DNA from: Mantis religiosa
Lineage: Eukaryota > Arthropoda > Insecta > Mantodea > Mantidae
Length of the DNA stretch: 64,000 nucleotides
Direction: 5' to 3'
NCBI GenBank assembly: GCA_030765055.1
Contig: CM060955.1
Location: forward strand, 102,840,201-102,904,200
Positions 46,871 through 58,104 of the stretch are shown here, piece by piece (within the stretch, counting starts at the first letter, position 1; every line of letters begins with the position of its first letter). The translations under genes were made by a program, and so were the position numbers. Below the pieces are notes generated by a model that did no database searches, was not told the origin of the DNA, and was given only the letters and a program-made list of their open reading frames with translations.

Positions 46871-47110
46871 TTCTTTTTAATTTACGTTCGCCCCAACGTT
46901 CAGCTATATCGGACGGTGAATGAATTGGGTGAAATGATGCTCAAATGAGTCCAGGGTCCAAGGAGCTTAGAGTTATCCGACATTCGTCTTGAAGGATAAG
47001 GGAAAACCCCGGAAAAACCTCATCTAGGTAACTCGCCCTGACCGAGATTCGAACTCGGTACCTCTTGAACGTGAGGCAGACATGCTGCCATCTACGCTAC
47101 CGAGGCGGGC
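46871..47110 (-). repeat. SINE-B copy with 13-bp target duplication
   Basis: Full minus-strand copy, head at ctaccgaggcgggc. The sequence tattttatggcat occurs at 46858-46870 and 47111-47123. Confidence 0.95.
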
Positions 47111-47124
47111 TATTTTATGGCATA

Positions 47125-47685
47125 TGGTATTTTAAACCATCTGTCATTGTTCGAATTGCTTGGATATTCAATTGTTTGTGGTGATTGCATGGAAAAACTA
47201 CGGAACATTAAAACCAGCAAAGAGCGTCTATTTGTTAAACATTTGAACATCGCCATCCATTATTTATATTTAACGAAATGTAAATAAAGCTATTTTTGCA
47301 AATGTATCTCTAGATTAAAATAAGGTGATAAAAAATAGCAACCATTAATAAATGGAACAGGGCAGAGAAAGTGACCTGAACGCAACAGAAATGAACTTTT
47401 TCCTAAACAGAATCACAATTACAAAATTTCTCTTTGTATATCTAACGCAAAACAGATAATTTATAGCACATTTATTCGCAATGTTTTGTGACTTAACTTC
47501 CTTCCCGACATATCATTCTTCAAAATCACTCATCAGCGTTCGTAATTTTATTTGACGTAGTGTTGTTGTACCCTTCCTTAAAGAATTGCACGTACAAGCG
47601 TGTTTTGAATTAAAATTGATTGAGTTCCCTAAGTTCCAACGGTGAACAATGTTGGTATCCGTAAATAAGGATCCTTTTTATCTTT
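47125..47685. other. AT-rich spacer
   Basis: Nothing recognised. Confidence 0.5.
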
Positions 47686-47691
47686 TTGTTT

Positions 47692-47921
47692 TATGTTACG
47701 TCCTCAAACGTTGTCATAACGGAGGATAAATGAAATGGGTGAAATGATGCTCAAATGAATCCGGCGTCCATATAATTTAAGTTACCCGACATTCGTCTTT
47801 CAGGATAAGCGAAAACCCCGAAAAAACATTATCTAGGGAACTCTCCCTAACCGAGAGTCGAACTCGTGACCTCTTGAACATGAGGCAGACACGCTACCAT
47901 ATACGCTACGAAGGCCGGCTA
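47692..47921 (-). repeat. SINE-B copy
   Basis: Minus-strand copy with full body. The head is slightly mutated (ctacgaaggccggc) and no clear target duplication is visible. Confidence 0.88.
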
Positions 47922-47924
47922 TAA

Positions 47925-48735
47925 GCAAGAAATGAAAAAAAGAGTAATGCTAATAAAAATAATAGTAATAAGAACATTAATAACAACAGATAATTTCCTA
48001 TTCCAATGATTGGATGGCCTTAAATATGTATAAGAACAAACTAATCTAGGATTTTCCTTCTGTTTCAGTAACTTTAACATATGAGTCCCGTTAAATTTTA
48101 TGAAACCCTGTTTTAAGAATTATCAGGGCTTCGAAATAATTAACAGTTCAAGTTATTTATTCCACAATGATTAAATAAGTTGGCAAATTCCCTCTCCATC
48201 GAGCTGTTAATATTTATTCCCTGATGATTAATTAGTGTACTGTAAATTCAAAAGTAAATAAATTTTGTAGTTTTATATGTTTAATTTTGAAGAATACATT
48301 TAGTGTATAATTTTGTGGTTTTAAATTATGAATAAGAATTTTAAAGCGATTTCATCTTAAGAAATACGTAAAGAGTTTAAAACTTTTATAGAATGTTCCA
48401 AATCACCGTCGACTTTTGAAGTTATACATCATAAACACGCAGTAGGTAAAGTTGGTTGCGTGTTAAGAACAAACAAGTATAATGTACTCAGCGTTCTGAC
48501 TCTTGGTGTAGTGGTGTGTGTTCATCAAAATCGGCCGTACTGATTGGTGTAATTAGTAATAGAAATATATCCATCGTAAATGTTAATATTAACAAAAGGC
48601 AGTCAAATGGTACGTCACACAACGAATATTCAAGCCAAATGTTACACTAAACTGAAACAGAATGACTAATTCGTTAAAACAAAACGTCTATTGCATTTAC
48701 TTAATACAGCTAATACACAGCTTTTAGCCAATAAA
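47925..48735. other. AT-rich spacer
   Basis: Nothing recognised. Confidence 0.5.
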
Positions 48736-48789
48736 TAATTATTCTTTTGTCGTTGAACCTTTCTGTTTGCAATTTAAATTCAGGTTATT

Positions 48790-49012
48790 AAAATATAAAT
48801 CACTTTTATCTGTGGCACTGACTTTAGTGCTGTCATTCTTTACCCCTCGACTTTGGTTGACATTGCTTCTATGCGTATGCAACGGTGAAGAAACCGCTGT
48901 GTATCCCGGTGTACCCGCCGAAGCGTCTTTGGTGTCTGAAGGCAAGCAGCGAATACGCGACTACGGAGAACTGCTATATTTCTTAGACCCACCAAACCTA
49001 GACAAGGCCTGA
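48790..49012 (+). CDS. Possible exon of a small secreted peptide, unidentified
   Basis: An open stretch without its own ATG reads a hydrophobic segment (LWLTLLLCVC) followed by NGEETAVYPGVPAEASLVSE, GKQRIRDYGELLYFL and a stop. Its codon composition is more GC-rich than the surroundings. A pyrimidine-rich run ending in cag precedes it at about 48745-48783, compatible with a splice acceptor. Hydrophobic core, small residues and a polar mature part would suit a secreted precursor. The YPxxP spacing and a Tyr about 20 residues later recall the NPY/NPF fold, but no amidation or dibasic site follows, so that identity is not supported. Chance is a serious alternative. Confidence 0.2.
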
Positions 49013-49014
49013 CT

Positions 49015-49420
49015 TGGTGTAGACTATAACAATTTTTCTCTAAACCTTAGAAATAGTGCCACAATTAGTTCATATTACAGATAAAGATCCTGTGCCGAGA
49101 ATGGGGTTCCAACTTGGACTTCTAATTCACAAGGACGATAATAATGACAATAATAATGATAATTATAATAATCTATGGCGTAGTAATTCCCTATTATTAT
49201 ACTGTAGGTATCATGACATATTAAATTGATATTCAGGATAATAAACATATCGGATGCAGTTGATAGTAAATGAATTATCCCAGTGAAATGAAGTAACAAT
49301 TGAAACTAAATGTTAATATACAAGTCTCGTACGCGATGGCAGTTTTAGCAATATATCAAGTTTGTACGTAAACAAAATATAGACGGAAACGTAATAATCC
49401 TTAATGTACTGACACTTCAG
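49015..49420. other. AT-rich spacer
   Basis: Contains degenerate ATAAT-rich low complexity near 49137-49170. Nothing else. Confidence 0.5.
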
Positions 49421-49424
49421 TGGA

Positions 49425-49664
49425 GCCGCGCCTTGGCTCAGTGGTTAGACCGCTTGGCTCTCACCAAGGCGGCCCGGTTCAATCCCAGGCGACCGCAAAG
49501 TGAGATTTGTGGTGGACAAAAAGGCACTGGGGCGGGTTTTCTCCGGGATCTCCGGTTTCCCCCGCCATCTCATTCCACCGGTGCCCTATCTTCATCTCAT
49601 GTATCATCAGTGTCATCGCCTGTGGTGCCGTATGTAGTAAAAACGGGCGTTAAACACTACACAC
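49425..49664 (+). repeat. SINE-A copy
   Basis: Complete head (gccgcgccttggctcagtgg, cttggctctcaccaaggcgg) and body to ggcgttaaacactacac. The octamer acacttca is shared by both flanks, a possible short target duplication. Confidence 0.93.
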
Positions 49665-49669
49665 TTCAT

Positions 49670-51240
49670 ATGTACATATGGATTGCCTACTCTAACAAAC
49701 CGGAGGACGTATCGAAAACATTCGGTATAGTCTTAACTACGTCATATTAGAATTTTTTATTACCTTCATTGTTAGTTTATCCTTGTTTATTATTTCTGTT
49801 TCCTATTATTTCTATTTTCTCTAACAAATATATCCATTAGATGGTTTGCACTTTAGCCTCCTAATCAAATAAGAGTGTTTTTAAAATTGTTGGAGCAAAA
49901 CAGCACAATGAGAAACAAGATCAATGATGATTACCAAACTTAGAATTCCAGTTCAGCATCTTGTAATTTTAATGTCCAAATGTTCTATATTTTTAATTAC
50001 ATGGAACCAAATATATACCATATATTTAAGATATTTACAGTGTACGAAACATGAAAATACCACTTTCTGAAGGCTTTTTAATGTTCAGTGACTTGTATAT
50101 AACTTTGAATTACTGGTAAGCCAGAATTTACACAGAGGCTTACACCCCAATACTGTAATCTAGTTAATCCTAGTCGTCTACGACATTCTTTATGGCATGA
50201 CATTCCGAGAAAAGCGATCACTTTTTACTTACCTACTGCTTATTGATGGTGAGTACATGAAACTGAATTTGCTTCATGTCTAGGGATGTGACGATGGTCG
50301 TTGATTATCTCAAAGCTGGACCGTTGTTCGCAGTTGCGATGCATTCTGGAACTTACCACAGCTGCTCTCGCATTAGCATGAGGACCTATTTTTCAGGGAG
50401 TGGTCGTGGATTAGAAGCGATAATAGATTTGTAGGAAAATTAGATGATTTTCTATTTCTTTCTTTACCGAAATTATATTTTAATTTGATTAAACTTTATA
50501 AAACTACTCTTTGAATCACTAAACATATAATCGCTTTTGTGAATGTCGATATTACGTATTTTAAAGCAGTTGTTCAACTCATACAATGATTTCTCCACTG
50601 CGTCCTTTCTGCATACGTAAGGACTAACACACACGTTCGAACTCTATGGTGGATAAATGTAGAAGGACGTTACCTCCAACAAATTTGAAGTTATTAGTTC
50701 TGCCGTTGCTATGGCAACTCAACATTTTTTTATTGGTCCACATCATATTCAATTATAACAATGTTCGTTGAATATTTAAAAAATACCTTTAGAATTCTTC
50801 TTTTAAATCAAATTTTCGCAATATTTAACACAAAATCATTATTTATTTATAATGTTCATTATTATCTTATTAAATTCATGATTAATATTTGTTCCCCTTT
50901 CTTCTCTCTACATGATTACTTTCACAATTTCAATTGCTATCTTTAGTCTCCTTCTCCGTCCACTATAATTTAAAATAATTTAAAATACAATTAAAGCTTA
51001 AATAACTGTTTCGCACAGAAAAAGCTGCATTGCACCCGAAATTCGAATCGTCGATTTCACTAAAAATCCTTGTTTTGGCACTCCTTGAACTTATAAAATT
51101 TGCTAGTGGAAGTATTGAAACAGGTTTAACACTTTCAGTAGTTGGGCTGTAACACATGGAGAAGAGCGAGATTTAAATGAGAACATGTAGAAATTTAAAA
51201 CATATTTGTAGAACAATTAGATGAACACTCAGGTACAAAA
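49670..51240. other. AT-rich spacer
   Basis: No recognised element. Frames at 50761-50946 (plus) and 50963-51157 (minus) carry no known motif. Confidence 0.45.
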
Positions 51241-51249
51241 TTAGAAACA

Positions 51250-51535
51250 AATACACTGATAAGACTTTATTCAACAATGGCTCTACCAGGGCAATATATG
51301 GAAGTGAGTCCTGGGTCCTTAAGGAAAAGGAAAGAAAATTCAAGCAGCGGAAATTGTGAAATGTTGTACAATCCAACACATTAGGAATGAGAAATTTATG
51401 GTGTAAGTAACAGTACAACCACTTCCCAACAAACAAAAGAAGATTGGAACAATTGGATACAGCATCCGAAAGTTATGTAAGAGGATAGAATACTAAAGAA
51501 TCCTGATACGTTCCTGAAAGGACAACAGAATGATT
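51250..51535 (+). pseudogene. RTE-like LINE reverse-transcriptase C-terminal relic
   Basis: With one frameshift the translation reads TLIRLYSTMALP, then YGSESWVLKEKERKFKQRK, then TVQPLPNKQKKIGTIGYSIR. This corresponds to the KVMALPALLYGSE.W.L......IE..EM end of the reverse-transcriptase domain and the following thumb segment (...I..NR..W..H..RM) seen in RTE/CR1-type insect LINEs. The catalytic YADD region is upstream and not found. Stops and frameshifts show it is dead. Confidence 0.7.
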
Positions 51536-51589
51536 TTCGTGCACGCATATGTGTTTGTTTGCTGAAGAAGAATTCGTATCCCTCAACTA

Positions 51590-51655
51590 GAATCAAACTT
51601 GGGACATCTAGGTTAAGAACTCAGTACACTACTACTGATAAAGGCGATATTCAGT
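51590..51655 (-). repeat. tRNA-like scrap related to SINE-E head
   Basis: On the minus strand it reads gtagtagtgtactgagttct and cccaagtttgattctagttg, similar in layout to the SINE-E head copies at 51760 and 54440. Confidence 0.3.
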
Positions 51656-51759
51656 GAAACTAGTGACAACTTTCTCATCTATAGGCTTCAACACTAAAGT
51701 TTAATATTTGTTGTATTAATAAATAAATAAAAAAATAAGAAAAGCGTATCGCATTCGAT

Positions 51760-51980
51760 AATTCTAAGGCAGGGTACGAGATTCAGAAGACTACGCATGT
51801 GATCTGGTTGGTAGTAGTTTAACGTCCAAATTCAGAGTTCTTAAGTTCGACTCCCAGCTGAAGGATGATAATTTTCTTTAGAAAGTATGCAGACTGTGAA
51901 TGAGAGTGTAAATATGGTATGCATTTGATGTTTATAAAGAACCCTCAAATTGTAAAACTCCAAATACTAGTGAACGTTAT
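51760..51980 (+). repeat. SINE-E copy 1
   Basis: Starts at attctaaggcagggtacgag. It carries a tRNA-like head with gatctggttggtagtag and the B box taagttcgactcccagc, then a body with attttctttagaaagtatg, aatatgg, tttgatgtttataaa and tcaaattgtaaaactccaaa. The minus-strand copy at 54214-54440 matches along its whole length at about 80% by eye. A SINE-B begins at once downstream. Confidence 0.7.
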
Positions 51981-51988
51981 TGCCACTA

Positions 51989-52110
51989 GCCCGCCTCGGT
52001 AGCGTGGTGGTAGCAGCGTGTCTGCCTCAGGTTCAAGAGGTCCCAAGTTCGTTCACCGATTCCATTCATCGTCCGATATGACTTAACGTTGGAGGACGTA
52101 AATTAGAAAA
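51989..52110 (+). repeat. SINE-B copy, internally deleted
   Basis: Head gcccgcctcggtagcgtggt to cccaagttcg, joined directly to ccattcatcgtccgatatga then cttaacgttggaggacgtaa. The central body is missing. Confidence 0.9.
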
Positions 52111-52114
52111 AGGA

Positions 52115-53635
52115 GGCCATTGAGCAATAATTGTAAAACCTAAGCCTCCTGTATGACCTATGAAATATACCTTTATTATTGTCAAATTATTAAAGCTAAT
52201 ATTAAAGTTGAGTGTATGGATCACAAAGCGTAAATGAAAATTTAAGATGCAAGTTAAATGTGACAGAAAGAATCCAAAGAATAATAAATTAAGACGAAGG
52301 AGATAAAATACATCGTACTAACTGAATAAATTTGATTCGGTTTCGCGCACTAGCGCACTAGTCCTTTTGTTCAACGTGTAGGTAGATTCCAAATATCTTT
52401 CTAGAAGGACTTAAGAATAATTTTATTATTGCTCCATAGTTCCCCGATAAATGTTATTCCACCAAAATATGTACCCCAGTTTTCATCCAAACTACAAAAT
52501 GCGTAGTTTCTCCTGCCAGAATCGTCGACTACTTTCTGTGCCTCCCACCCTGGAAACGCGTGAAATTGTTGGTTACTTCTTTGCGATGGTTGTCTGCACT
52601 TCATTGGCAAAGTGACTCTTATTACCAATAGAACACTTTATCCAGATAATAATGTGCAATTATAAGATCGAATATCAATAAAATATGTGGTACAACTATT
52701 TCATATTACATTATTGCTCACTCTTGGAGTAAGAGAGGCAACGGAGAATCGCAGTGGAAAAAATAACATTTCATCATATGACAAAAGCAGCCCACTGTAC
52801 GTAACAATATGTCTACAACAAATGGCAGGGAAAGAGTCATGTCACAAACAGCATTTATTATCACTGAAACCTCAATATTTGTAGCCAAAATAATAATAAT
52901 AATAAAAATAATAATTCTTTCCGCACATAAAAAGAAATACATAAAAAATAAACTGCACCATAAACAATAATGCAACTATTTAGAATAAATCATATAAAAC
53001 TTTCTTAAAGAAATCTACTGTAGTTTATAACCTATGCAGTTTGGTTTGTAAATCGTAGGGCTTTCTGGGTGTAAATTTGTATAGTGGAGCAAAGTTGTAC
53101 GATATAGCTTATACTTATTTTTAAAAATAGATTTACATTACTCTGTTATTTTCATATGCCTACGATTTGTACCATAAGCGTGATACATACGCATTATTTC
53201 CTTTACCTGTAATTACTAATTTTTGTACACTTCCTACAAAGCTTGCATAGTAGATCTTCGTTTCTAAGCGATATTAATATCTCATAGTTCGCTTATTTTC
53301 AAAGTAACTTTGGATACGGTTTATTGTTATATCAGAATTCTGCATCTCATGTGATACTTTGAGGAACTTAGTAGGAGTGACGTCCAAGTTAATTCAAAAA
53401 ACAATTTGTTATAGGTTTTATAAAAATATTTCGTTTACCTGTAACTATGTCAGTTGCAAACACAAGTGACGTACGGTGATAAAAACCGACTTCAAATTTT
53501 TTTATGAATTAATGTTTGCCCATATTCAAAAACTACTGTCAGTGTAGGAAATTTCGGGAAATGATATGTGAAAAGGATATTTAAATTTTATTGTAGCCTC
53601 TATTTTAAATAGGAAAGTATGATCGTGATACTTTT
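52115..53635. other. AT-rich spacer
   Basis: No element or coding relic recognised. Frames at 52401-52628, 52687-52884 and 52718-52975 show no known motif. Confidence 0.45.
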
Positions 53636-53652
53636 GCAGAAGATGTCGTTTT

Positions 53653-53891
53653 TTTCTTCAATTTACGACCTCCAACGTTAAGTAATATTGGACGGTGAAT
53701 GAAATGGTTGAAATGATGCTCAAATGAGTCCGGGGTCCATGGAGCTTACAGTTACCTGACATTCGTCTACCAGGACAAGGGAAAACCCGGGGGAAACACC
53801 TTATCCAGGTAACTCACCCTGACCGAGAGTCGAACTCAGGACCTGTTGAACGTGAGGCAGACATGCTACCATCTACGCTACCGAGGCGGGC
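53653..53891 (-). repeat. SINE-B copy with 12-bp target duplication
   Basis: Full minus-strand copy. The sequence agatgtcgtttt occurs at 53641-53652 and again at 53892-53903. Confidence 0.95.
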
Positions 53892-53977
53892 AGATGTCGT
53901 TTTATTAATAACTATTGCGAGAATATTAAATGTTGGCAGATGAAATTATATTTATTATTTGGGTTATATATATAAAT

Positions 53978-53984
<7 letters not shown>

Positions 53985-54020
<36 letters not shown>
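53985..54020. repeat. (AT)n microsatellite
   Basis: A run of alternating A and T immediately before the tail end of the next SINE-B. Like the (CA)n at 46.3 kb it may have grown from a SINE tail. Confidence 0.9.
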
Positions 54021-54022
<2 letters not shown>

Positions 54023-54027
54023 CTATT

Positions 54028-54213
54028 TTTATGCACGTCCTCCAACGTTGTCATATCAGACGATGAATGGAATGGGTGAAATTATGCTCAAATGAGCTCA
54101 GGGTCCATAGATCATAGAGATACCCGACATTCGTCTTTAGGATGAGGGAAAACCCCGGAAAAACCTTATCCAAGTAACTCACCCTGACCGTGATTCGAAC
54201 TCGGGAACTCTTG
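54028..54213 (-). repeat. SINE-B copy, head-truncated
   Basis: Body complete from gcacgtcctccaacgttgtc to gattcgaactcgggaactct, then stops at ttga, where the 5-prime head should continue. SINE-E begins at the break. Confidence 0.9.
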
Positions 54214-54440
54214 ATAATGTTCACTAATCTTTGGAGTTTTACAATTTGAGAATTATTTATAAACATCAAATATGTGCCATATTTACTTTCTCACTCATAG
54301 TCCACATACTTTCTAAAGAAAATTTTTATTCTCATGCCGGGAATCGAACCTAGGAACTCTGAATTTCGAAGTTAAAGCTTCCTTCAACCAGATAACACTA
54401 GTAGTCTTCTAAATCTCGTACCCTGTCTTAGAATTGGAAT
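54214..54440 (-). repeat. SINE-E copy 2
   Basis: Minus strand starts at attctaagacagggtacgag and has a tRNA-like head with tatctggttgaagg and the B box aggttcgattcccggc. The same body as copy 1 follows, ending ccaaagattagtgaac. The head is better preserved here, with a good B box. Confidence 0.7.
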
Positions 54441-54593
54441 AGAAAGAGGCGGGCAATTGGGTTGTATGATAAACGACTTTGAGTTGTGTTTATTTCATTA
54501 CAATTCTTGAGGTAGTACTGTGGTTCAAGAATAATATTCAGGATTTCCCCAAGCACGAAAAGTATTATAATTGCACGCTGTGATAAGGTTTTT

Positions 54594-54826
54594 GTAAATT
54601 ACGTCCTCCAACGTTAGTCATAACGGACGATGAACGGAATGGGTAAAATGATGCTCAAATGAGCCCAGGGTCCATAGAGCTTAGAGTTACCCAACATTCG
54701 TCTTTCAGGATGAGGGAAAACCCCGGAAAAACCTTATCCAGGTAACTCACCCTGGACGAGATTCGAATTCGGAACCTCTTGAACATAAGGCAGACTCTCT
54801 ATCACCACGCTACCGAGGCGGGCTCG
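54594..54826 (-). repeat. SINE-B copy
   Basis: Full minus-strand copy (acgtcctccaacgtta to ctaccgaggcgggc). The flanks cgctgtgata and cgctgtcata suggest a target duplication with one change. Confidence 0.92.
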
Positions 54827-54829
54827 CTG

Positions 54830-55240
54830 TCATAACTAATGTGCCTAAATACAGGTTAAAAGCGATAAGCAATAAGTATATGTAAGGTAAGCGCGGGTGA
54901 ATTAAATCATTCTTTAGAAAATCTTTTATAAATGCGTTAATTGTCACGAAAATACGAAAGCTCTTACGTTACATTGAAGCTTGGACTTCCTAGATTATAT
55001 TTTCTTTTTTATTCCGAGCGAAAACTAAGCGTAATCGCATACAATTGGAGGATGAATAGGATTGGCATAATGGACGAATCGAATTGGAGAAGATGCTATA
55101 AAATTGCAGTACGTCATATAATCACGAGAACAAACTAACGCACTTTTACCTCTTCTATTCATACCTTCATGTACCTCACACACATTTTCCACATATAATT
55201 TGCTTCTTTCCTACGGTGCTACACAAATTTCGTGATTCCA
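54830..55240. other. AT-rich spacer
   Basis: The frame 54941-55138 (plus) has no recognised motif. Nothing else seen. Confidence 0.45.
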
Positions 55241-55245
55241 TTCTC

Positions 55246-55330
55246 TATTTTCTGGGCTCAGTTGAGCATCATTTCACCCATTTCATTCATCGTACGATAT
55301 GACTCAACATTGGAAGACGTATAAATAAAA
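55246..55330 (+). repeat. SINE-B 3-prime fragment
   Basis: tctgggctcagttgagcatc to gactcaacattggaagacgt plus an A-rich tail. Head and central body absent. Confidence 0.85.
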
Positions 55331-55810
55331 TAAGGAAAAACAAAATAATAATCCCCCGTTTTACCTTAATCCGCTTTGCCTTCTGCTGTAGTGGTATTTA
55401 TGTTTGCCCGTTTGCAGCACTGATTAAGTAACTATAGTAACAGGAAAGAGGATATGGATTTAAGAAAGTCTGTATTTTCTTATTGTATAAGATTCTGGAG
55501 CAATTTCAATGCACATTCGTTACATATCTAAATCGAACTTAAAAAATGTCAAAATACCTGAAATGGACTAATTTCATGCCCCCATTACAAAAAGAAGCTC
55601 GATTTCTCAGACTGCAGAAAGACAATTTTGTGTTACACACTTAAGTGTCGCAGGTGGCTAACTTCTTCACCCACAAAGGTCGTTCCAACATAGCAATATA
55701 CTACCGTGTCTTTGGAAGAAGATTTTGAAAAACTAATCCAAGTCGCTTGCCAATCCGAATCAACCGCGCTTCCGTTATGTACGGTATAGTCAAGGTAAAC
55801 GTAGATTACC

Positions 55811-56040
55811 GGCCTCGGTAGCGTAGCCTGTCTCCCTCACGTTCAAGAGGTCACGAGTTTGCATCTCGGTTAGGGTGACTTACCTGGATAAGGATTTTTC
55901 GGGGTTTTCCCTTATCCTGAAAGACTAATGTTGGGTAAGTCTAAGCTCTATGGACGCTGGGCTCATTTAAGCATCATTTCACCCATTCCATGTATGGTCG
56001 GATATGACTTAACTTTGGAAGACGTAAATCACAAAGAAAA
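55811..56040 (+). repeat. SINE-B copy
   Basis: Head cggcctcggtagcg with a small deletion, cacgagtttgcatctcgg as B-box region, full body and an A-rich tail after ggaagacgtaaat. Confidence 0.9.
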
Positions 56041-56044
56041 AGAA

Positions 56045-56630
56045 GAGAAAACGAAAAATGAGTAGAGGTAGATTAGGAGGGGACACCTCGTACCTCAGCC
56101 AATAATTTAATATTATGTGCAAAATCCTCGGGAGGAACTGACGACATGTAGGAACTGCAGGAATGGATGTCGTAAGAGGAAGACAGAGCCGCGCAAAGTC
56201 ATCAAAAACCTACTAACTTCAGAATCACTTCCCCAATTGGAGGCTCGAAAGTCTCTCTCTTGCGGAGCCAGAAGAAGTTCAACATCGCAAGTCTCAGCAA
56301 CATTTATCCGCGTAGAGCAACACAGTCCCCGGAGTCGCCCTGTAACATGAAAGAGCGAGATTAAATAAGAGGAAATTGGAAAGAGGAGAGTGAAATTTCT
56401 TCGACTATGACTTATCTGAATCATCTTCCTTCACTTCATTTCTTCCTCCTGGTTGCTGCAATACGTCTACCATAGCTCGCCTCCACTGTCAATTTAAAGG
56501 AAGATTTTCTTTGACTGATACCTTTCAATCTTTGTTTCAAATGACCTTGTCCCGCTGACATGAATCCCTCCGCGTACCATTGCGTTCTCTTTTCACCTAA
56601 TTGGTTAATGCTTTCGGCCGTAGGCTACTT
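56045..56630. other. Unique spacer with overlapping open frames
   Basis: Open frames lie on both strands at about 56113-56424. No motif is recognised, and the overlap suggests composition effects rather than genes. Confidence 0.35.
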
Positions 56631-56639
56631 AGTTATGTG

Positions 56640-57145
56640 CAGAGGTTCTAATCCAATTAGTCCTGGACCCGTAGGACCAAGGACCCGGGAGCGATGGATA
56701 CTCCGGGGCTCTTTCCATAGGGCAATACCTGATTTCTTAAACCCCCACCCCGAGCACAACGTCAAGACGGGATGGAAGTGGATACGCCACTTACGCGCGT
56801 CAACCCCGCAGGGAAGACTACCGCAAACCTCGTTGGGGCCGCCTGGTGATCTAGCACACCTACTAGATCTGTAGGCTAGTACCCGGGACTTATGAGGCAA
56901 TCCTCTACCCCCTCCGGGCGGCCGTAGCCTGGCCGGAGGTACTCAATTCCTCGTGGGTGTCAGGAACACACTACCCCCCTCGAGTCCAACCCAATCCGAA
57001 CAACTCCACGACGGTTGGGGCTCGGCAGTTCGGCCCGAGGTTCCTCTAGTAACGTCAGAGGTACCACGTGTGCTAAGTGTCCGCAGCGCCCGCACCACGG
57101 CAGCTGAAGGGGACGGATCCCCTTGCTTTCACATGTGGAAGGCTT
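56640..57145 (-). repeat. Repeat I copy C (GC-rich, unclassified)
   Basis: Minus-strand copy, the most complete of the three. It runs from gatccgtccccttcagctgc and gcgctgcggac through gttgttcggattgggttgga, aagtcccgggtactagcct, tgctagatcaccaggcggcc, gacgcgcgtaagtggcgtat and gaaagagccccgga to catcgctcccggg. The open frames at 56560-56874, 56625-56900 and 56953-57210 lie in it and are not conserved with copies A and B. Confidence 0.88.
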
Positions 57146-57149
57146 CAAT

Positions 57150-57865
57150 AAACGTCAAAAACCATGCAAATAAAGAAATGAAGGCATGCAAAAATACAAA
57201 CTTATACTAAAACTCGACTCACACGTAGAATGGTACTGTATGGCAAATGCAGTTCAAAGAAAAGTCAGTGATAAAAGTAATATACATAAACAAATATGCC
57301 ATGACTACCGTTAAACGCACGTGTTATCGTCAGTCATCCAGCTAACTTCCTGCTCTATATTTCGTGTTAAGAGTTAATGCAATTCAGGTAAATTAACTGT
57401 TACGTAATATATTTAATTCCTACGGTTGTGAAAACATAAATTTGACAGATCTCTTTGAACATATTAAGATATTTGACGTTAAATAAGCTGTTCACTTTAC
57501 CATGACAGCAGCCAATGGCATGAGTAGTTCATGTGAGTGTTAAGAGATATGGGGCAAGTTTATGTGAAACAAGTATTAGAAACGAAATTATAGCTAGGAC
57601 TGGTGCAACGCGAGTACATGAAATTATGGGCACTCGAACAACTCTGCTGCGCCAACGGAGACCAGCTTCAGGAAATCATGCCTAAGTAAAACAATTTAAA
57701 GTGGTTTTCATGCTTTAGCTTTCTTTCATAAAATCATCCTTATCAACCTGAAGCTATACTCACAAAAATGAGAAGGCCTGAAGTTTACAAATATATCCAT
57801 AGTTGGCTATACTAATTCCATTATCTCTAGCTTTAACATTGGAATGTGTAAAACACACTACTTTT
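57150..57865. other. AT-rich spacer
   Basis: Nothing recognised. Confidence 0.5.
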
Positions 57866-57871
57866 TGTAAT

Positions 57872-58100
57872 TTTACGTCCTCCAACGTTGTCATATTGGA
57901 CGGTGAATGAATTGGGTGAAATGATGCTCAAATGATTGCAGGCTCCATGGAGCTTAGAGTTACCCGACATTCGTCTTGAAGGATAAGGGAAAATCCCGGA
58001 AAATACCTTATCCAGGTAATTCACCCTGACCGAGATTCGAACTCGGGACCTTTTGAACGTGAGGCAGACATTCTACCATCCACGCTACCGAGGGAGGCAC
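57872..58100 (-). repeat. SINE-B copy
   Basis: Full minus-strand copy (tacgtcctccaacgttgtca to ctaccgagggaggc). No exact target duplication is visible. Confidence 0.92.
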
Positions 58101-58104
58101 AATA

